NCBI RefSeq assembly: GCF_030145815.1
Contig: NZ_JAIXHL010000001.1
Span: 248,001-312,000, forward strand
Length of the DNA: 64,000 bases
Source: Sphingomonas sp.
GTDB lineage: Bacteria; Pseudomonadota; Alphaproteobacteria; Sphingomonadales; Sphingomonadaceae
Direction: 5' to 3'
A model generated the notes under the pieces. It saw nothing but the letters and a program-made list of their open reading frames with translations. It searched no databases and had not been told where the DNA came from. This document shows, piece by piece, positions 43,455 to 52,189 of this stretch. The stretch's first letter is position 1. Each line of letters opens with the position of its first letter. Both the position numbers and the translations under genes were made by a program.

Positions 43455-44603
43455 TTAGCGTCTGGTGAGGTCGAAGGCGGCGGTGCGGCCGTCGGCGATA
43501 TTGCTGGCGATCAGGCGCGCATTGGCCATGGTGCGTGCGACATCGTCGCGGCCCGCCTGCCAATGTTCGCGCATCGACCGCGCGGAAAATTCGAAGTCGC
43601 GGCTGCCGCCTTCCCACGCATTGGCGCGGTAAATGAGGTGGACGAGGCTGACCGGCTGTTCGTCCGCCGCCTGGCGCAGCGCGGCGACATCGGGATCGTC
43701 GGCAAGGCTGTCGGGCAGCTTGGCCAGCACCTTGCGGATCAGCTCGCGCTCCTTGCGCAGCTTCAGCCGTTCGTCGCTGACCTGGCGGGTGCGGCTGGAG
43801 AAGCGGATTTCCTTTTCGCGCGCCATCACATCGGTGATCGTGTGCGGCATCGCGGCGGCGGCGGAGAAGAGGTCGACCTGAAACACCAGCATCGCGCTGC
43901 GCTGATGATCAAGGACATGGATCAGCGGGGTGTTGGAGACGAGGCCGCCGTCCCAATAATAGTTGCCGTCGATCTCGACCGGGGGCAGGCCCGGCGGCAG
44001 CGCGCCCGATGCCATGATGTGGCGCGCGTCGATGCGATCGGTGGTGGTGTCGAAATAGCGGAAATTGCCGCTCTCGATCTCGACCGCGCCGACCGACAGG
44101 CGCACCGGCCCGGTGTTGAGCAGATCCCAGTCGATCAAAGCGTCGAGCGTCTCGGCGAGCGCGGCGGTGTCGTAGAAGCTCAACGCCGCGCAGCTGCCAG
44201 GGGTTGCGAGGAAGGGCGGGACGGTGCGCGGGTGGAAGAAGCCGGGAACGCCCCGCATCAGCACTGCGGCGGCGGACCATTCATGGACCAGCTCACGCAC
44301 CTGATCCTGCGGGAAGATCGGGAAGCTGGGCAGGCCGCTGGTGACGCGGTTCCAGAAGGCTTCGAGCCGCTCGACCCGGCGTTCGGGCGGGTTGCCCGCG
44401 ACGATCGCGGCGTTGATCGCGCCGATCGAGATGCCGGCGACCCAGTCGGGTTCGATGTCGGCGCCGGCCAGCGCCTCGATCACCCCGGCCTGATAGCTGC
44501 CGAGCGCGCCGCCGCCCTGCAGCACCAGCGCCACGCAGCCGGGTAGGGGGAGCGTCGCGTCGCGTCCCTCTTTCCTGCGTCGCTGCGGATCGGCATCGGC
44601 CAT
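43455..44603 (-). CDS. Patatin-like phospholipase
   Basis: 382 residues. Oxyanion motif QGGGALGSYQAGV, nucleophile GISIG, and the DGG partner of the Ser-Asp dyad (YYWDGGLVSNTP) are intact; a DUF3734-like C-terminal region follows (SRTRQVSDERLKLRKERELI). Likely a membrane-associated lipid acyl hydrolase. ATG 44603 is used; another ATG is three codons upstream. The operon with the 3-hydroxybutyrate dehydrogenase hints at storage-lipid or PHB metabolism, an inference. Confidence 0.9.
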   Translation of the reverse strand: MADADPQRRRKEGRDATLPLPGCVALVLQGGGALGSYQAGVIEALAGADIEPDWVAGISIGAINAAIVAGNPPERRVERLEAFWNRVTSGLPSFPIFPQDQVRELVHEWSAAAVLMRGVPGFFHPRTVPPFLATPGSCAALSFYDTAALAETLDALIDWDLLNTGPVRLSVGAVEIESGNFRYFDTTTDRIDARHIMASGALPPGLPPVEIDGNYYWDGGLVSNTPLIHVLDHQRSAMLVFQVDLFSAAAAMPHTITDVMAREKEIRFSSRTRQVSDERLKLRKERELIRKVLAKLPDSLADDPDVAALRQAADEQPVSLVHLIYRANAWEGGSRDFEFSARSMREHWQAGRDDVARTMANARLIASNIADGRTAAFDLTRR

Positions 44604-44714
44604 GGCGCACATGTGGTGCAACGCAGCGCGAAGGGCAATGCGGGATTCTTCATGCAACGCGATGCCGCTTGGGGCATTGTGGCGGGAAGGAAACGATAAA
44701 AAGGGGGATGGGCC

Positions 44715-45605
44715 ATGCGGCTCGACGATCTCGATCCAAGTAACAATGTCCGCGATCTGGGCTCGGGCGGTGGCGGCGGTTTTGGCGGCGGGGGGAACAT
44801 CCTGTTCGCGCTGCTGCCGATGCTGCTGGGCAGTCGGCTGGGTTGCGGGACGATCGCGCTGATCGGGATTGGCGCTGCGATCTTCATGACGCTGGGCGGT
44901 GGCGGCGCATTGCTGAGCGGCGGCAGCACGACCGGGAGCGGCGGGCAGCAGGTGGCGCAGCAAAAGGCGTGCGACACGCCCGAGGAGCTGCAGGCGTGCC
45001 GTGTGATGACCAGCACCGAACAGACCTGGACCAAGCTCTTCGCCGATCAGGGCCAGCGTTATCCGGCACCGGTGCTCAATTTCTATGAAGGCGGGGTGCA
45101 GTCGGGCTGCGGTCAGGCAAGCTCGGCAGCGGGGCCGTTCTATTGCCCGGCGGATCGCGGCATCTATCTCGACACCGCATTCTTCCGCGAGCTGTCGACG
45201 CGATTCGGTGCGGCGGGCGACTTTGCCCAGAATTACGTGATCGCGCATGAAGTTGGCCACCATATCCAGAATGTCAGCGGCACGATGGAGCAGGTGCGCG
45301 CGCGCCAGTCGCGGATGAGCCAGGCCGAGGGCAATGCGCTGTCGGTGCGGGTCGAGTTGCAGGCGGATTGCTATGCTGGCGTCTGGGCGGCGCAGAATCG
45401 CGACCGGCTTGAGGCAGGTGACATCGAGGAAGGGCTGCGCGCTGCCGAAGCGATCGGCGACGATACGCTGCAGCGCCAGGCACAGGGGACAATCGTGCCG
45501 GAGAGCTTTACCCATGGCACATCGGCGCAGCGCATGAAGTGGCTGAAGCGCGGACTGGACAGCGGCAACCCTGCCGCCTGCGATACGTTCAGCGGCGCGA
45601 TTTGA
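44715..45605 (+). CDS. YpfJ-type neutral zinc metallopeptidase, membrane-anchored
   Basis: 296 residues. MRLDDLDPSNNVRDLGSG opens the family, then a glycine-rich stretch and one transmembrane helix (CGTIALIGIGAAIFMTL). The extracytoplasmic zinc site is HEVGHHIQNV with VELQADCYAGVWA giving the downstream Glu, and SFTHGTSAQRMKWLKRGL closes the fold. Widely distributed; substrate unknown. Divergent from the patatin gene. Confidence 0.93.
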   Translation: MRLDDLDPSNNVRDLGSGGGGGFGGGGNILFALLPMLLGSRLGCGTIALIGIGAAIFMTLGGGGALLSGGSTTGSGGQQVAQQKACDTPEELQACRVMTSTEQTWTKLFADQGQRYPAPVLNFYEGGVQSGCGQASSAAGPFYCPADRGIYLDTAFFRELSTRFGAAGDFAQNYVIAHEVGHHIQNVSGTMEQVRARQSRMSQAEGNALSVRVELQADCYAGVWAAQNRDRLEAGDIEEGLRAAEAIGDDTLQRQAQGTIVPESFTHGTSAQRMKWLKRGLDSGNPAACDTFSGAI

Positions 45606-45615
45606 GGATGAGTGA

Positions 45616-46083
45616 ATGAGTGTCGCATTCCGCCGCGAAAGCGACGAGGAGCATAAGGAACCCCGGTTCGAACTGCCGATCCCCGCCGGTCCCAATCTGG
45701 TGACCGCGCGCGGGCTGGCGCTGATCGACGATCAGGTACGCGTCCTGGAGGCGCAGCTCGACGGGCTGGAGAGCGAGGAGGCGCGGGCACCACTGCTGCG
45801 CGAGCTGCGCTACTGGCATACGCGCCAGACGACTGCGCAGCTTGCGCCGGTGCCCGATCCGGATGTGGTCGCGATCGGATCGCGCGTCGGCTTTCGCCTG
45901 AACGGGCGCGCGCGCTCGATCGACATTGTCGGCCCTGACGAGGCCGATCCGGCGCAGGATCGTATCGCGTTTCAGGCGCCGCTCGCCGCCGCAATGCTGG
46001 GCGCGGAGGTGGGCGAGCGCATCGATTTCGGCGGGCGCAGCGAGGCGATCGAGATCCTCTCGGCCGAACCGATTCCCGGCTGA
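45616..46083 (+). CDS. GreA/GreB-like C-terminal domain protein
   Basis: 155 residues. An N-terminal helical part (DQVRVLEAQLDGLESEEARA) is followed by the beta-rich FKBP-like domain typical of Gre factors (VAIGSRVGFRLNGRARSIDI, AAMLGAEVGERIDFGGRSEA). It lacks a full-length GreA coiled coil with acidic tip, so it may be an Rnk-like or degenerate Gre factor acting at the RNA polymerase secondary channel. It lies 10 bases after the metallopeptidase gene. Confidence 0.82.
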   Translation: MSVAFRRESDEEHKEPRFELPIPAGPNLVTARGLALIDDQVRVLEAQLDGLESEEARAPLLRELRYWHTRQTTAQLAPVPDPDVVAIGSRVGFRLNGRARSIDIVGPDEADPAQDRIAFQAPLAAAMLGAEVGERIDFGGRSEAIEILSAEPIPG

Positions 46084-46133
46084 ACCAGCCGCGCCGCAGA
46101 CCGCGCCGAGGGCGGAATTCGACGCGTTTCCCG

Positions 46134-46162
46134 TTGCAAAGCGGGTGCGGGAAAGCTAGACG
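46134..46162 (+). promoter_or_regulatory. Possible tRNA-Ala promoter
   Basis: TTGCAA (46134-46139) and TAGACG 17 bases downstream, followed by a GC-rich discriminator (cgggccgcc), fit a stringently controlled stable-RNA promoter about 35 bases before the tRNA. The -10 box is a poor match. Confidence 0.35.
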
Positions 46163-46194
46163 GGCCGCCTTCCGGCACTGCCGGGACGTGGAGC

Positions 46195-46270
46195 GGGGCT
46201 GTAGCTCAGATGGGAGAGCGCTGCAATCGCACTGCAGAGGTCAGGGGTTCGATTCCCCTCAGCTCCACCA
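46195..46270 (+). tRNA. tRNA-Ala (anticodon CGC)
   Basis: 76 nt with an encoded CCA. Acceptor GGGGCTG pairs with CAGCTCC, including the G3:U70 wobble that is the identity element of alanine tRNAs. The D arm (AGCTCAGATGGGAGAGC), anticodon stem CTGCA/TGCAG with loop ATCGCAC (anticodon CGC, reading GCG), and T arm GGGGTTCGATTCCCC are all complete. Its 3' end is the apparent attachment site of the integrase-bearing remnant that starts 34 bases downstream. Confidence 0.97.
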
Positions 46271-46303
46271 ACCTAACGCATTGGAAACAAGCGATTTTCC
46301 GGT

Positions 46304-47541
46304 CTACGCGGCCGGCGCTTGTTTGTGTTCTGTATCGCTGGCGTATCGCAGGTGCGCTTTGGTGTGCTTCGAGAGTTCGATGAAAAATTCGTCGATCGCC
46401 GCCACAGCAGCGTTCAGATAGGTGGGCGACAGGTGTTCGTAGTTGCGCGCGGTCGTGCCTTGAGCGCTATGCCCGGCGAGCATCTGACGCTGCTCTGACG
46501 GCACGCCGCGCTCGGCCAGCCAAGTGAGCATCGTGTGCCTCAGCGTCTTGGGCGTCGCACCTTTTACGCCCGCCTCTTCGCACGCCGCGTTCCACGCCGT
46601 CTTGATGCTCTTGGTCTCACGCTCGAAATGCGTTGGACCGCCCGGAACGCGGTTTTTCTCCGCGATCGCGACCTTGTATTTGATGAGCTTACCTTTGATG
46701 CCCTCGACCCAAGGACGGACCGCCTTCGCCATGGGGACGACAGCACGGCGTTTCCGCGAGTGCCCCCGCCCCGGCTGACGCGGGTCGATCAGGTTGCGCT
46801 TGAGGTCGATATTGGCGTCGGTGAGCTCCAAGATTGCCTCTGGCCTGCCGGCCGGCTGTGCCGAGCTCAAGCACAATGAAGCGAACGAGATGTTCGCGCT
46901 CCGCCTTGCCAGCGCAAGCATCCAGGATGGCGGCGATCTCCTCGAACGATAACAGCCGGTCACGCGGAGGTGCCTTTGATGCACCGGCACGCTGGCGACA
47001 AACGGGGGATGGTCAATGCGTTGCGCCTTCCATGCCCAGCTCAGAGCGCCCCTCAGTGCAGCAAGGTCGCGGTCTATCTATGGCCGCCGACGCCCGCTTT
47101 GGCGCGCCAGGTGCGAAATCGCATTTGCAGATCGGGGGTGAGCTCCATCACCGTTGGTCCTTTGACCCGGCCCAGCCTGCGCTCCTCTTCGAAGAATGCG
47201 ATCCACTGGTCGATTGAATAGACGTAGCGATCCGGTGCTGCGAGGTTGGCGACATGATGCTTGAGCCAGTCTGCCATGAGCGCCTCGACGAGGGCCTCGT
47301 CCTTGGATTGCTTCTGAGGCGCGGTGTTCGCGACATGATGCGCCGCGAGTGCGTCTAGTGCCTCTTGCGGCGGCGAATCTGGGCCGCCTCCTCGCGCAGG
47401 AGTTGTGAGGTGCCGCGTGACAGCGCGTCCATCGGAACGATATTCGAGCCGGCAGATGCACCAGGCGCCACCGTCTGGCCGCTGCCAGAGCCAGTAGCTT
47501 CCAAGTTGATGTCGTTGTCGTTGACGGTTGCGGCTTCGCAT
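46304..47541 (-). pseudogene. Tyrosine-recombinase integrase, frameshifted
   Basis: Fragments in all three frames together make one phage-type integrase. N-terminal LGSYWLWQRPDGGAWCICRL and DWLKHHVANLAAPDRYVYS are in one frame to 47074; IDRDLAALRGALSWAWKAQR continues in another; LLSFEEIAAILDACAGKAER in a third; and from about 46850 the catalytic end returns to the first (RPEAILELT, LRHTMLTWLAERG, LAGHSAQGTTARNYEHLSP, with Arg, His/Arg, His and Tyr). Three shifts fall near 47080, 46975 and 46855. Genuine decay or assembly error cannot be separated here. Confidence 0.8.
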
Positions 47542-47708
47542 GCGGCTCTGATCTCCTGTGCTTCCATTGCGCTGATGACGCGGTAGATGTCCTCGAAGAG
47601 CAAAACGCGGACATGCTCCGGCGCTAGGTGCAGCTTGCGCCCAGTTCGGGCGGCACTACGAAGCCGTTGTGCAAGATCTGATACAGGGCGTTGCGCGCAT
47701 ACCTTCAT
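47355..47708 (-). CDS. Small protein of the integrative remnant, unknown
   Basis: 117 residues from ATG 47708. The first two thirds look like real coding sequence (GRKLHLAPEHVRVLLFEDIY, VISAMEAQEIRAACEAATVN), but the last third is low-complexity and overlaps the integrase N-terminus by about 190 bases in another frame. A frameshift removing its natural stop is likely. Such short proteins often precede integrases in islands. Divergent from the HTH gene across a palindromic operator candidate. Confidence 0.45.
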   Translation of the reverse strand: MKVCAQRPVSDLAQRLRSAARTGRKLHLAPEHVRVLLFEDIYRVISAMEAQEIRAACEAATVNDNDINLEATGSGSGQTVAPGASAGSNIVPMDALSRGTSQLLREEAAQIRRRKRH

Positions 47709-47752
47709 GGCGGCTCTCTGAGGGGGTGCTGTAGTCATCGAGTGTGTGTGTG

Positions 47753-47766
47753 TTGTTGCACAACAA
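47753..47766. promoter_or_regulatory. Palindromic operator candidate
   Basis: TTGTTG (47753-47758) and CAACAA (47761-47766) form a perfect 6-2-6 inverted repeat between two divergent genes, preceded by a (GT)n tract. Its size and place suit binding by the HTH protein starting at 47790. Confidence 0.45.
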
Positions 47767-47789
47767 TCTGGCATCAAGTGGAAAATTGC

Positions 47790-48326
47790 ATGACGGACGA
47801 CGTGGATCAGTATCCATTGGCAGGGACGCGCGCGCAGGTGATGCTGGAAGCGAGTATCAAGGCCGCTCAGGGAGCTGGCCGGTCCCAGCGCGATGTCGCA
47901 AAGCAGCTAGGGTATAAGTCGTCGGTGGTGCTCAGCCACATGGCGTTGGGGCGCGTCGGTATCCCGGTGGAGCGGGCGCTGGATATGGCCGAGGTGCTGG
48001 GGATCGACTCTAGCGCCTTCATTCTCGCCGTGTTGGAGCAGCGGTTCCCGAAAGCGGACTTCAGGGCGCTCTTCGGCGTTTCCTATTCGTCCGACGAGAC
48101 CGTGCGCAAGCTGGAGGCTGTGGCAGGTTGTTCGCTCAACGACCTGCCTGCCGATACGCGCGCTCTGCTCGAAGAGGTCGTGGCGGCGCGCGACCCTCGC
48201 CGACGTTGGCTGGCTTTGCCAGAGATCGCAACGATGGAGCTGGTTCGGCGGCTGCGGCCCGAAAGTTCGAAAGCGGGATTGCGCGACGAAGATCTTGCGG
48301 CCCTCGAGCGGGCGTTTCACAAGTGA
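47790..48326 (+). CDS. HTH (Cro/CI-like) regulator of the integrative remnant
   Basis: 178 residues. The N-terminal half carries a helix-turn-helix: ASIKAAQGAGRSQRDVAKQL, GYKSSVVLSHMALGRVGIPV, ERALDMAEVLGIDSSAFILA, with the Ser/Gln at HTH positions. The C-terminal part is helical without a recognisable protease (no LexA/CI motif). ATG 47790 is used; the frame is open upstream. The stop overlaps the GTG of the next gene (GTGA). Likely controls the element's divergent promoter. Confidence 0.75.
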   Translation: MTDDVDQYPLAGTRAQVMLEASIKAAQGAGRSQRDVAKQLGYKSSVVLSHMALGRVGIPVERALDMAEVLGIDSSAFILAVLEQRFPKADFRALFGVSYSSDETVRKLEAVAGCSLNDLPADTRALLEEVVAARDPRRRWLALPEIATMELVRRLRPESSKAGLRDEDLAALERAFHK

Positions 48327-48898
48327 CCCTCGCAAGAACCGACTATTCGATGTCGCGTGTGCGCCTTCGTGCTGAGACGATCGAGTGGCTCTCACGCCCC
48401 GAGTTCAGCCATGCGATCACGCTTGCGCCGAACCGCAAAGACATGGTGCTGAACCGTGCGGACATGGAGCCCGAGCTGATGCGCAAGATGCTGAGCGCAT
48501 TCTGCTGCGAGGTGGACAAGTTCATGCTCAGGACGTCCAACCCGCGTAGCCGCTACTCCTGTGAGCGATTGCATCTCGTGGCGATGCCGGAAAAGCTCGA
48601 CAGTAACCCCCATCTCCACTGCGTCGCCAATTTCACGCGGGCATTCTGGCAGCACAACCTCGACAAGCCCTGGGAGGAGGAGCTGCCCAAGATCTGGAAG
48701 CGTTTTACGCGCGGAGCAGGCTCGATCGAGATCGATGTGAATAGCAGCGAGCGAGTTGCCTCCTACATCACGGAGGAGATGCTGCGACCGGATCATGACT
48801 TCTATCATTCGTGGGATTTTCAGCCGGCGCACCGCATCGTCGACGAAAACCTGAAAGCTACCCTCGAACTTATCGCACCAACGAGAAGGGCCGCTTAG
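48323..48898 (+). CDS. Protein with HUH-endonuclease-like motifs (Rep-like), tentative
   Basis: 191 residues from GTG 48323 (GTGA overlap with the HTH gene) or 182 from ATG 48350. The segment NPHLHCVANFTRAFW contains His-Leu-His flanked by hydrophobic residues, like the metal-binding HUH motif of rolling-circle Rep proteins. About 60 residues on, ERVASYITEEMLRP places a Tyr where such proteins carry the nucleophile. An upstream ITLAPNRK could be motif 1. I infer a Rep or replication-associated protein of the remnant; the second half of a typical Rep (helicase) is absent. Confidence 0.6.
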   Translation: MTLARTDYSMSRVRLRAETIEWLSRPEFSHAITLAPNRKDMVLNRADMEPELMRKMLSAFCCEVDKFMLRTSNPRSRYSCERLHLVAMPEKLDSNPHLHCVANFTRAFWQHNLDKPWEEELPKIWKRFTRGAGSIEIDVNSSERVASYITEEMLRPDHDFYHSWDFQPAHRIVDENLKATLELIAPTRRAA

Positions 48899-49382
48899 GC
48901 GGTTGGCCGCAACGCTGTGACGCAGGAGGTGATCGCCTTCTGCCGAGCTCAGGCGCAAGTGGGTCCTGCGGTCGCAGGACGGCTTGGATCACCGCGACAT
49001 GATCGCACCCAGCACTGTCGCGTGATCGTGGCGGTGATCCAGCGGTATGGAAAATACGCGAAGCGTTGCAAGACCAATCGAAGCATATCTCAACGAAGGA
49101 TCGAGAAGGGGTTTGCCTCGAAAACTCATGGAGATTGGGCTTCCATGCAATCATACAAAGAGGGGATGCATCGCTGCTTCCATGGACATCATCTCTATGG
49201 AATCTGGAGTTGCCGTGCCAGCGCTTCGCATGGAATCAATCGAAGATTGCGACGGCCGTGTCGGTCTTGTTGATGGACACAAAATTACCCGGCAGGATCA
49301 GGAAGGTCGATGGGGCACCTCATCGACGTTAGATCGCCGCGATGTAACGCCAACAGTTCAGCCTTTACACTGATGCAGCTGG
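48899..49382. other. 484-bp non-coding stretch of reduced GC
   Basis: No convincing gene. Short frames on both strands have unnatural composition and no ribosome sites. Base composition drops toward 50-55 percent by eye around 49050-49350 relative to both flanks, consistent with decayed foreign DNA between the remnant and kdpD. Confidence 0.6.
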
Positions 49383-52040
49383 TCATGCTTGGAGCGTGGA
49401 ACCCGGCAATAGCTGCTTCGGAAAGCGCAGGGTGAAGATGGCCCCGTTGGTCGGATGGTTGCGTGCTTGGACATCGACCCCCATGGCAGTCGCGAAGCCC
49501 CTGACGATGGCAAGCCCCAGACCGCTGCCGCCATGACGGTCGCCGCCGCGTCCTTGAGCAAACGTCTCGAAGATTAGCGCTTCCTGGCCTTCGTCGAGAC
49601 CAGGCCCTTCATCCCGAACCGACAGCTCGACCGCGTCCGGCGTGCGCGTGCCCTCGATGGTGATCGTGCCCGCTTCCCCACCATGCTGTGCTGCGTTCGC
49701 CAGCAGGTTGATCAGGATATGGTGAAGCAGGGTCGGGTCGGCGGTGACGAAAGGAAGGTTTGCCGGCACACGCAGGTCGATATGCCGCCCGCGGAACAGG
49801 TCCTTGAGATCATGGACGGCGCCCCCGATCGCATCGGTCAGATCGATCGGCTCGGGGCGCAGCTCCAGCGCTCCGCCGTCGATCCGCACCATGTCGACAA
49901 GATTGTCGAGGAAGCGGCGCAATCGTGCAACCTCCATTCGCGCGATCGGCAGGGTCGGTGCTTCGGGATGCTCGAATGCAATCGCTTCGATCGCGGTTGC
50001 GACCGAGGTGAGCGGCGTGCGCAGGTCGTGGCCGATCGAGGACAGCAACGCCGCGCGAAGCCGATCGCGTTCCTTGAGCAGGCTGACTTCGCGGACTTCG
50101 TCCTCCAGCTTCAGTCGCTCATGCGCCAGCGCCGCCTGACCTAACAGTGTTTGGAGCAGCACAGCGCGATCGGCGCGCACTGGATCGCGTCCATCGGCGC
50201 GCGCGATGCCGATGACCGCGAGCACGCCCAGTGCGGTCTTGAGCGGGTGAAATTGCCAGTCAGCCGCGTTCAGCGTGCCGGTGCCCATCCCCGCCGGTTC
50301 ACCGCGATCCCATGACCAGTCCGCGGCGGCAATATTTACCGATCCCAGCTCCACACCGCCGTTGGGTGACTGCGCGACGATCGTCAATTCATGATCGCGG
50401 CGGTTGAGAAGCACGACATTGACACCGAGCAGTCGCGAGACCTCATCGCAAATGATCCGGCTGGTGGTCTCCCAGTTCGAAGCACGCGCCAACGCCTGGC
50501 CGAACGCGGCGATCGCGGCATTCTCCTGCGCCCCACGCGCGCCAAGCGTTGCGCGCGCCTTGAGCTTGGCAGCGAGATTGGCGGTGAACGCCGCAATGCC
50601 GATCAGCACGAACATCGTCAGCAGACTTTGGGGGTCAGCGATGGTGAAGGTGTAGATCGGCGGCAGGAAAAAGAAGTTATAGGCGAGCCCGGCGAGTAAT
50701 CCGGTCGCGAGCCCCGGCCGCAGTCCGAACCGCCCTGAAGCCACGATCACCGGGAGCAGGAACAGCAGGTCGACGCCGCCGAGACCGATCCAGGGTTCGA
50801 CCAGCTTTCCGACCAATGTCGTGGCAGCGATCAGTGCGCCAATGGTCGCATAGGCTGCGGGATCGCCCCATCGCGCGGCGGGCGCGCGCGCAGCTCTGGC
50901 CGTGCTGGCTTCCGTCGCCGGGATGACATGAACCGCCAGACCATCACGCGCGCGCAGCATTGCACCGACGACCGATCCGTGTCGGAGCTCAAACCACCAG
51001 CTGCGCACCGACTTGCCGATTACCAGCTGGGTCGCGCGCATGCCCTCAACATGGATCGACAGGCCCTCGATCACGCTTGCGGCCGGAACGGTTGCGATCG
51101 TGGCGCCGAGGCTGGAGGCGAGGCGCAGCGTGTCTGCAATACGGCGCTTCTCATCTTCGCCGAACTGCTCGGCGCGCGGGGTTTCGATATAAACTGCCTG
51201 CCATGGTGCGCGAAGTGCATCTGCGAGCCGTTTGGCGGCCCGCACCAATGCGTCCGATCCGGGAAGTTCGCTGATCGCGACCAGCACGCGCTCACCCCCG
51301 GCGAAGGTGCCGGGTAGTGCGCTGGCGTCAAGATGCTCCAGCAGCGCCTGATCGACGCTCAGCGCGGCGCGGCGCAGCGCCATCTCGCGCAATGCAGACA
51401 GGTTTGGCTTGGAGAAAAAATGGCCGAGCGCCCGCGATGCTTCGGCGGGGATATAGACCTTGCCCTCCTTCAGTCGATCGATCAGCTCGTCGGGGGGCAG
51501 GTCGACGACCTCGATCTCGGCGCCGTCGAACACACTGTCTGGCACGGTTTCGCGCACGCGGACCTTGGTGAAGCTCGCGACGACGTCGTTGAGGCTTTCG
51601 ACATGCTGGACGTTGAGCGTGGTGTAGACGTCGATACCCGCGTCACGCAGCTCCATCACGTCCTGCCAGCGTTTGGGATGGCGACACCCCTCGGCATTGG
51701 TGTGGGCAAACTCGTCGACCAACGCCAGCTGCGGCCGCCGCGCCAGCACCGCGTCGAGGTCCATTTCCTCCAGGTCGTGCCCGCGATAGGGCAGGGTGCG
51801 GCGCGCGATCACCTCGAACGGCGCGACCAGCGCCTGAGTCTCTGCGCGTCCATGCGTTTCGACCACAGCGACCACGACATCGCTCCCGGCGCGCAGCCGC
51901 TCGGCGCCTTCGCGCAGCATCTCGAACGTCTTGCCCACCCCGGGCGCGGCCCCGAGGAAAATCTTGAGCCGACCCCGCTGCTCGCGGTGCGCGGCGCGCA
52001 GCAGGGCTTCGGGGGAAGGGCGGGATTCGGGGTCGGGCAT
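49383..52040 (-). CDS. kdpD: Sensor histidine kinase KdpD
   Basis: 885 residues. KdpD senses potassium limitation and phosphorylates KdpE. The N-terminal KdpD domain has Walker A (GAAPGVGKTFEML) and DEFAHTNAEGCRHPKRWQDV; a Usp-like domain follows, then four transmembrane segments (GALIAATTLVGKLV to LLTMFVLIGIAAFTANLA), GAF, HisKA (SSIGHDLRTPLTSVATAIEA, catalytic His) and HATPase (ILINLLANAAQHGG, GSGLGLAIV). ATG 52040 chosen; a GTG four codons earlier is possible. Unusually, it is on the strand opposite to kdpFABC and kdpE. Confidence 0.95.
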   Translation of the reverse strand: MPDPESRPSPEALLRAAHREQRGRLKIFLGAAPGVGKTFEMLREGAERLRAGSDVVVAVVETHGRAETQALVAPFEVIARRTLPYRGHDLEEMDLDAVLARRPQLALVDEFAHTNAEGCRHPKRWQDVMELRDAGIDVYTTLNVQHVESLNDVVASFTKVRVRETVPDSVFDGAEIEVVDLPPDELIDRLKEGKVYIPAEASRALGHFFSKPNLSALREMALRRAALSVDQALLEHLDASALPGTFAGGERVLVAISELPGSDALVRAAKRLADALRAPWQAVYIETPRAEQFGEDEKRRIADTLRLASSLGATIATVPAASVIEGLSIHVEGMRATQLVIGKSVRSWWFELRHGSVVGAMLRARDGLAVHVIPATEASTARAARAPAARWGDPAAYATIGALIAATTLVGKLVEPWIGLGGVDLLFLLPVIVASGRFGLRPGLATGLLAGLAYNFFFLPPIYTFTIADPQSLLTMFVLIGIAAFTANLAAKLKARATLGARGAQENAAIAAFGQALARASNWETTSRIICDEVSRLLGVNVVLLNRRDHELTIVAQSPNGGVELGSVNIAAADWSWDRGEPAGMGTGTLNAADWQFHPLKTALGVLAVIGIARADGRDPVRADRAVLLQTLLGQAALAHERLKLEDEVREVSLLKERDRLRAALLSSIGHDLRTPLTSVATAIEAIAFEHPEAPTLPIARMEVARLRRFLDNLVDMVRIDGGALELRPEPIDLTDAIGGAVHDLKDLFRGRHIDLRVPANLPFVTADPTLLHHILINLLANAAQHGGEAGTITIEGTRTPDAVELSVRDEGPGLDEGQEALIFETFAQGRGGDRHGGSGLGLAIVRGFATAMGVDVQARNHPTNGAIFTLRFPKQLLPGSTLQA

Positions 52041-52130
52041 CGGCGGTGACACTGGCGCGGGCCTGCACGGATGCCAAGCAATGGCGCGCGATTCCTATGC
52101 TTTCTTAATGCCCGCGCATTGCATTCACCG

Positions 52131-52151
52131 GCGAAGCTTAATGGGCTTCGC
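52131..52151. promoter_or_regulatory. Inverted repeat in the kdpD/kdpF divergent region
   Basis: GCGAAGC (52131-52137) and GCTTCGC (52145-52151) flank TTAATGG in the 149-bp region between kdpD and the first kdp micro-ORF. The region also holds the only AT-rich patches nearby (tttcttaatg, cctaattg). It is a candidate KdpE-responsive or leader element; KdpE sites are not well enough conserved for me to assign one. Confidence 0.4.
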
Positions 52152-52189
52152 GCCTAATTGACCCTCCGAACCATTCGGAGTCCGCCCCC

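Larger units (their letters stand above)
46271..49382. mobile_element. Decayed integrative element at tRNA-Ala
   Basis: From the 3' end of tRNA-Ala to the kdpD stop there are a frameshifted tyrosine integrase reading toward the tRNA, a divergent small gene, an HTH regulator coupled to an HUH-like protein, and roughly 480 bp of non-coding sequence of visibly lower GC. Gene types and codon use differ from the flanks. I could not find a second copy of the tRNA 3' end to mark the far boundary, so the right edge is approximate. Confidence 0.6.

Noticed and set aside
48917..49373. Plus-strand frames of 108-118 residues between the HUH-like gene and kdpD
   Set aside because: No SD, no recognisable domain, irregular composition; more consistent with decayed DNA.
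46271..49382. Search for a second copy of the tRNA-Ala 3' end as attR
   Set aside because: No direct repeat of the T-arm/acceptor sequence was found before kdpD or further right in the window, so no att pair is annotated.
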